NCBI RefSeq assembly: GCF_004793635.1
Contig: NZ_SRXV01000005.1
Location: 1 to 64,000, forward strand
DNA: 64,000 nt
Direction of reading: 5' to 3'
DNA from: Marinicauda pacifica
GTDB taxonomy: Bacteria > Pseudomonadota > Alphaproteobacteria > Caulobacterales > Maricaulaceae
In this document: piece after piece, positions 61,618-64,000 of the stretch
Layout of the letters: the number at the start of each line of letters is the position of its first letter
How positions within the stretch are numbered: position 1 is the first letter of the stretch
Position numbers and translations under genes: made by a program
Notes under the pieces: generated by a model
Told to the model about the DNA's origin: nothing
Databases searched by the model: none
What the model saw: only the letters and a program-made list of their open reading frames with translations

Positions 61618-63330
61618 TCACTCCTGCCCGCCACCGAACCGCTCGCTCCACTCGGCCACCGCGTCATCCTCGATCTTGGCGAACAGCACGTCGGGCGGGG
61701 TGAAGGCGCCTCCCGGCGGCAGCGCGGTGAGAATCTCCTGCGCGCTCGCCTCGGGCCAGTCGAAGCCTTCTCCGGACAGACCCAGAGCCGCCATGATCTT
61801 GTCGGCAGTGAAGGGAATGACCGGGTGAGCCACTAGTGCGAACAGGCGGCACAGATTGATGCCCGTGCGCACGCCCAGCGCTGCGCGTTCGCGGTCGGTC
61901 TTGAAATGGCTCCACGGTTCGGCACGGGTCAGATATTCATTCCCCGCCGCCCACAGGGCGCGTGTCTCGGCCATCGCCTTGCGGAACTCCATCGCCTGGT
62001 AGTGCTCGGCAATGGTCTTCAGACCGGCATCGACTTCTTCATACAGCCAGCTCTCGGCCTCGCCCGGCTCGCCACCGGCCGGAATCTCGCCGTCAAAGCG
62101 CGAATTTCCGAAACGCAGGATGCGGTTGACGAAATTGCCCAGCACGTCGGCCAGGTCCTTGTTCACCACCGACTGGAAATGCTCCCAGGTAAACTGCGCG
62201 TCGCCGCCTTCGGGCGCCCCGGCGGTCAGATACCAGCGCCAGTAGTCGGCGGGCAGCAGGTCGATGGCCTGGTCCATGAAGACGCCGCGCTTCTCGCTCG
62301 TGGAGAACTTGCCGCCATACCAGGTCAGCCAGTTGAAGGCCTTGAGCCGGTCCACCGTCTTCCAGGGCTCGTCCGACCCCAGGATCGTGGCGGGGAAAGA
62401 CACCGTGTGGAAGGCGACATTGTCCTTGCCCATGAATTGCACATAGGTGACGTCGCCCGCGCCCTCGTCGGTGCGCCACCACGATTGCCAGTCGCCCCCC
62501 GTCTTGTCGGCCCATTCCACGGTCGCGCCGATATAGCCGACGGGCGCATCGAACCAGACATAGAAGACCTTGTCCTCGAAGCCCTCGCGCGCCTGGCCCT
62601 CGCGGACCACCGGCACGCCCCAGGACAGGTCCCGGGTGATCGTCCGGTCGCGCAACCCCTCGTCGAGCCATTTGTAGGCGATGGACTTGGCCAGCGACGG
62701 CCAGCCGTCGGCCGCGTCCACCCAGCTGCGCAGACGGTTCTCCATCCGGGTCTGGAGCAGGCGCAGGTGGCGGGTATCGCGCACCTCGAGGTTTTTCGAT
62801 CCCGAAATCGCCGAATAGGGATCGATCAGGTCGACCGGGTCCAGCAGCCGGCCGCAATTGTCGCACTGATCGCCGCGCGCCTTTTCATGCTTGCACGTGG
62901 GGCAAGTGCCCTGGACGTAGCGGTCGGGCAGGAAGCGGCCATCGTCGATGGAATAGATCTGCTTCTCGACGACCTCTTCGATCAGGCCCTTGTCTTCGAG
63001 CACGCGCGCGAAATGCTGCGTCAGTTCGGCATTCTGCGGGCTCGACGTGCGGCCGAAATAATCCCAGGCCAGACCAAAGCGCTCGCCAAGCGCCTTCTGG
63101 ATCTCGTGCTGTTCGTCGCAATAGGTGCGCACGTCCTGGCCGGCCGCAGCCGCGGCCAGCTCGGCCGGGGTGCCGTGCTCGTCGGTCGCACAGATCGCCA
63201 GGACATCATGGCCGCGCATGCGTTCGAAGCGCGCATAGACATCGGCGGGCAGCATCGACCCGGCCAGATTGCCCAGGTGTTTGATACCATTGATGTAAGG
63301 TAAGGCGCTCGTAACCAGAATGCGGGGCAT
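61618..63330 (-). CDS. metG: Methionyl-tRNA synthetase
   Basis: A 570-residue class I synthetase starting [20 protein letters not shown], which contains the HIGH-like HLGN (residues 18-21). The zinc knuckle uses Cys143, Cys146, Cys156 and Cys159 (CPTCKHEK…CDNCG). The KMSKS motif is KFSTS (341-345). The anticodon-binding domain follows and there is no C-terminal tRNA-binding extension. The open frame runs 80 codons upstream but the HIGH region fixes the start. The gap to the next gene (63331-63630) holds only divergent upstream sequence. Confidence 0.97.
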   Translation of the reverse strand: MPRILVTSALPYINGIKHLGNLAGSMLPADVYARFERMRGHDVLAICATDEHGTPAELAAAAAGQDVRTYCDEQHEIQKALGERFGLAWDYFGRTSSPQNAELTQHFARVLEDKGLIEEVVEKQIYSIDDGRFLPDRYVQGTCPTCKHEKARGDQCDNCGRLLDPVDLIDPYSAISGSKNLEVRDTRHLRLLQTRMENRLRSWVDAADGWPSLAKSIAYKWLDEGLRDRTITRDLSWGVPVVREGQAREGFEDKVFYVWFDAPVGYIGATVEWADKTGGDWQSWWRTDEGAGDVTYVQFMGKDNVAFHTVSFPATILGSDEPWKTVDRLKAFNWLTWYGGKFSTSEKRGVFMDQAIDLLPADYWRWYLTAGAPEGGDAQFTWEHFQSVVNKDLADVLGNFVNRILRFGNSRFDGEIPAGGEPGEAESWLYEEVDAGLKTIAEHYQAMEFRKAMAETRALWAAGNEYLTRAEPWSHFKTDRERAALGVRTGINLCRLFALVAHPVIPFTADKIMAALGLSGEGFDWPEASAQEILTALPPGGAFTPPDVLFAKIEDDAVAEWSERFGGGQE

Positions 63331-63630
63331 TATCGATAACCGTCCAATCTCGAGAGTGCTGACCGCCGGCCCGGGATCACTGAAGCGGGTGCGGTGCGAG
63401 GCGCAGACATAGCGGTCACACGAGGTCAGGAAAATAGCCAGGGCGCATTTTGGCAGCGGCCCGGGGGATCGGGAGGCTTGCGATCGGTCGGAAGCAGGAC
63501 GCCGGCGCGGTCGATGGTCAGCAGTCTTCAAACAGCCGGGGACTCGACGGCAGATCGAAAATTCGGTCATGTTCGTGCAAACGCTACAACCACGTCGCCT
63601 GCACTACCGGGCAATGGGAGAGACGCTCAC

Positions 63631-64000
63631 ATGGCTTCGATGACCGACGCCGAACGGGTGGCGGCGCTCAGGCGCTACCAGGTTCTGGACACCGACCCCG
63701 ATCCGCGGTTTCAGGCGATCACAAACACCGCCGCGATTGCCCTCGATGTGCCGATTGCCCTCGTCACGCTGGTGGATGAATCGCGCCAGTGGTTCAAGGC
63801 GCGGCACGGGCTTGATGTCTGCGAGACCGAGCGGGAAATCTCGTTCTGCACTCACGCCATCGTCAGCACCGAGCCCTTTATTGTCGAGGATGCCGCCAGC
63901 CACCCGGTCTTCAAGAACAACCCGCTGGTTACCGGCCACCCCTTCATCCGCTTCTATGCGGGCATTCCGCTCATCGACAAGCAAGGCGCCGCGCTCGGGA
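63631..64000 (+). CDS. GAF-domain protein, N-terminal part (runs off the window)
   Basis: Open to the last base with no stop: 123 codons (MASMTDAERVAALRRYQVLD…). The GAF pattern is ALDVPIALVTLVDESRQWFK, ISFCTHAIVSTEPFIVEDAA and FIRFYAGIPLIDKQGAALG. Such domains sit at the start of sensor proteins, often followed by GGDEF, histidine kinase or EAL domains; which one is unknown here. The start Met has GGGAG 10 bases upstream; ATG at 63640 is an alternative. Confidence 0.88.
   Translation, partial: MASMTDAERVAALRRYQVLDTDPDPRFQAITNTAAIALDVPIALVTLVDESRQWFKARHGLDVCETEREISFCTHAIVSTEPFIVEDAASHPVFKNNPLVTGHPFIRFYAGIPLIDKQGAALG

Overview
The window is high-GC, gene-dense DNA from an alphaproteobacterium. 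The best fit is a stalked or marine Maricaulales/Hyphomonadaceae-type organism (Oceanicaulis/Maricaulis relatives). I infer this from the ATP12 chaperone gene, adk between secY and rpsM, the TonB-receptor style, Caulobacter-like promoters (TTGACG/TTGCC with TATCC- or CTATCC-type -10 boxes) and the two-copy tuf arrangement. The genus is not proven. Almost all genes lie on the minus strand; exceptions are at 1, 2027, 51354, 53175, 55176 and 63631.

Layout. 1-256: tail of an IS110-type transposase and two short palindromic repeats. 257-9522: housekeeping genes: propionyl-CoA carboxylase beta chain, a tightly coupled crcB-rluC-HAD-ATP12 operon, a PIG-L deacetylase, RarA, a small lipoprotein and a DegQ-like periplasmic protease. 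9642-23716: the S10/spc/alpha ribosomal superoperon (rpsJ to rplQ), with adk inside, a separate promoter in front of rpsM and a terminator after rplQ. 24104-28362: the str operon (rpsL-rpsG-fusA-tuf) with its own promoter and terminator. 28725-40766: secE-nusG-rplK-rplA-rplJ-rplL-rpoB-rpoC, with leader and attenuator-like hairpins, preceded by tRNA-Trp.

41031-49804 is the most unusual block: a methyltransferase, a TonB-dependent receptor and a three-gene coupled set (2OG-Fe(II) oxygenase, TPR-sulfotransferase, TPR-2OG oxygenase). It sits between a second tuf gene and tRNA-Trp/secE, where the ancestral order has no such genes. I consider it the best candidate for an undescribed system, perhaps hydroxylation and sulfation of a peptide or protein linked to the receptor. 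The two tuf copies, with 3' flank and terminator, appear identical over about 1.27 kb, which suggests gene conversion.

51354-64000: tRNA-Gly, tRNA-Tyr and rlmB (continuing the conserved rlmB-tRNA-tuf-secE neighbourhood), then mixed metabolic and hypothetical genes: a DUF2807 protein, an AidB-like acyl-CoA dehydrogenase, a GNAT enzyme, a membrane-anchored unknown, a DUF819 permease, RidA, a secreted M20 amidohydrolase, an unknown 168-aa protein, metG and the start of a GAF-domain sensor.

Together the central 50 kb supplies ribosome subunits, RNA polymerase, elongation factors, protein export (SecY, SecE), nucleotide balance (Adk) and transcription elongation control (NusG). No CRISPR array, rRNA operon or prophage was seen. 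All assignments come from reading translations and motifs; no database search was possible.
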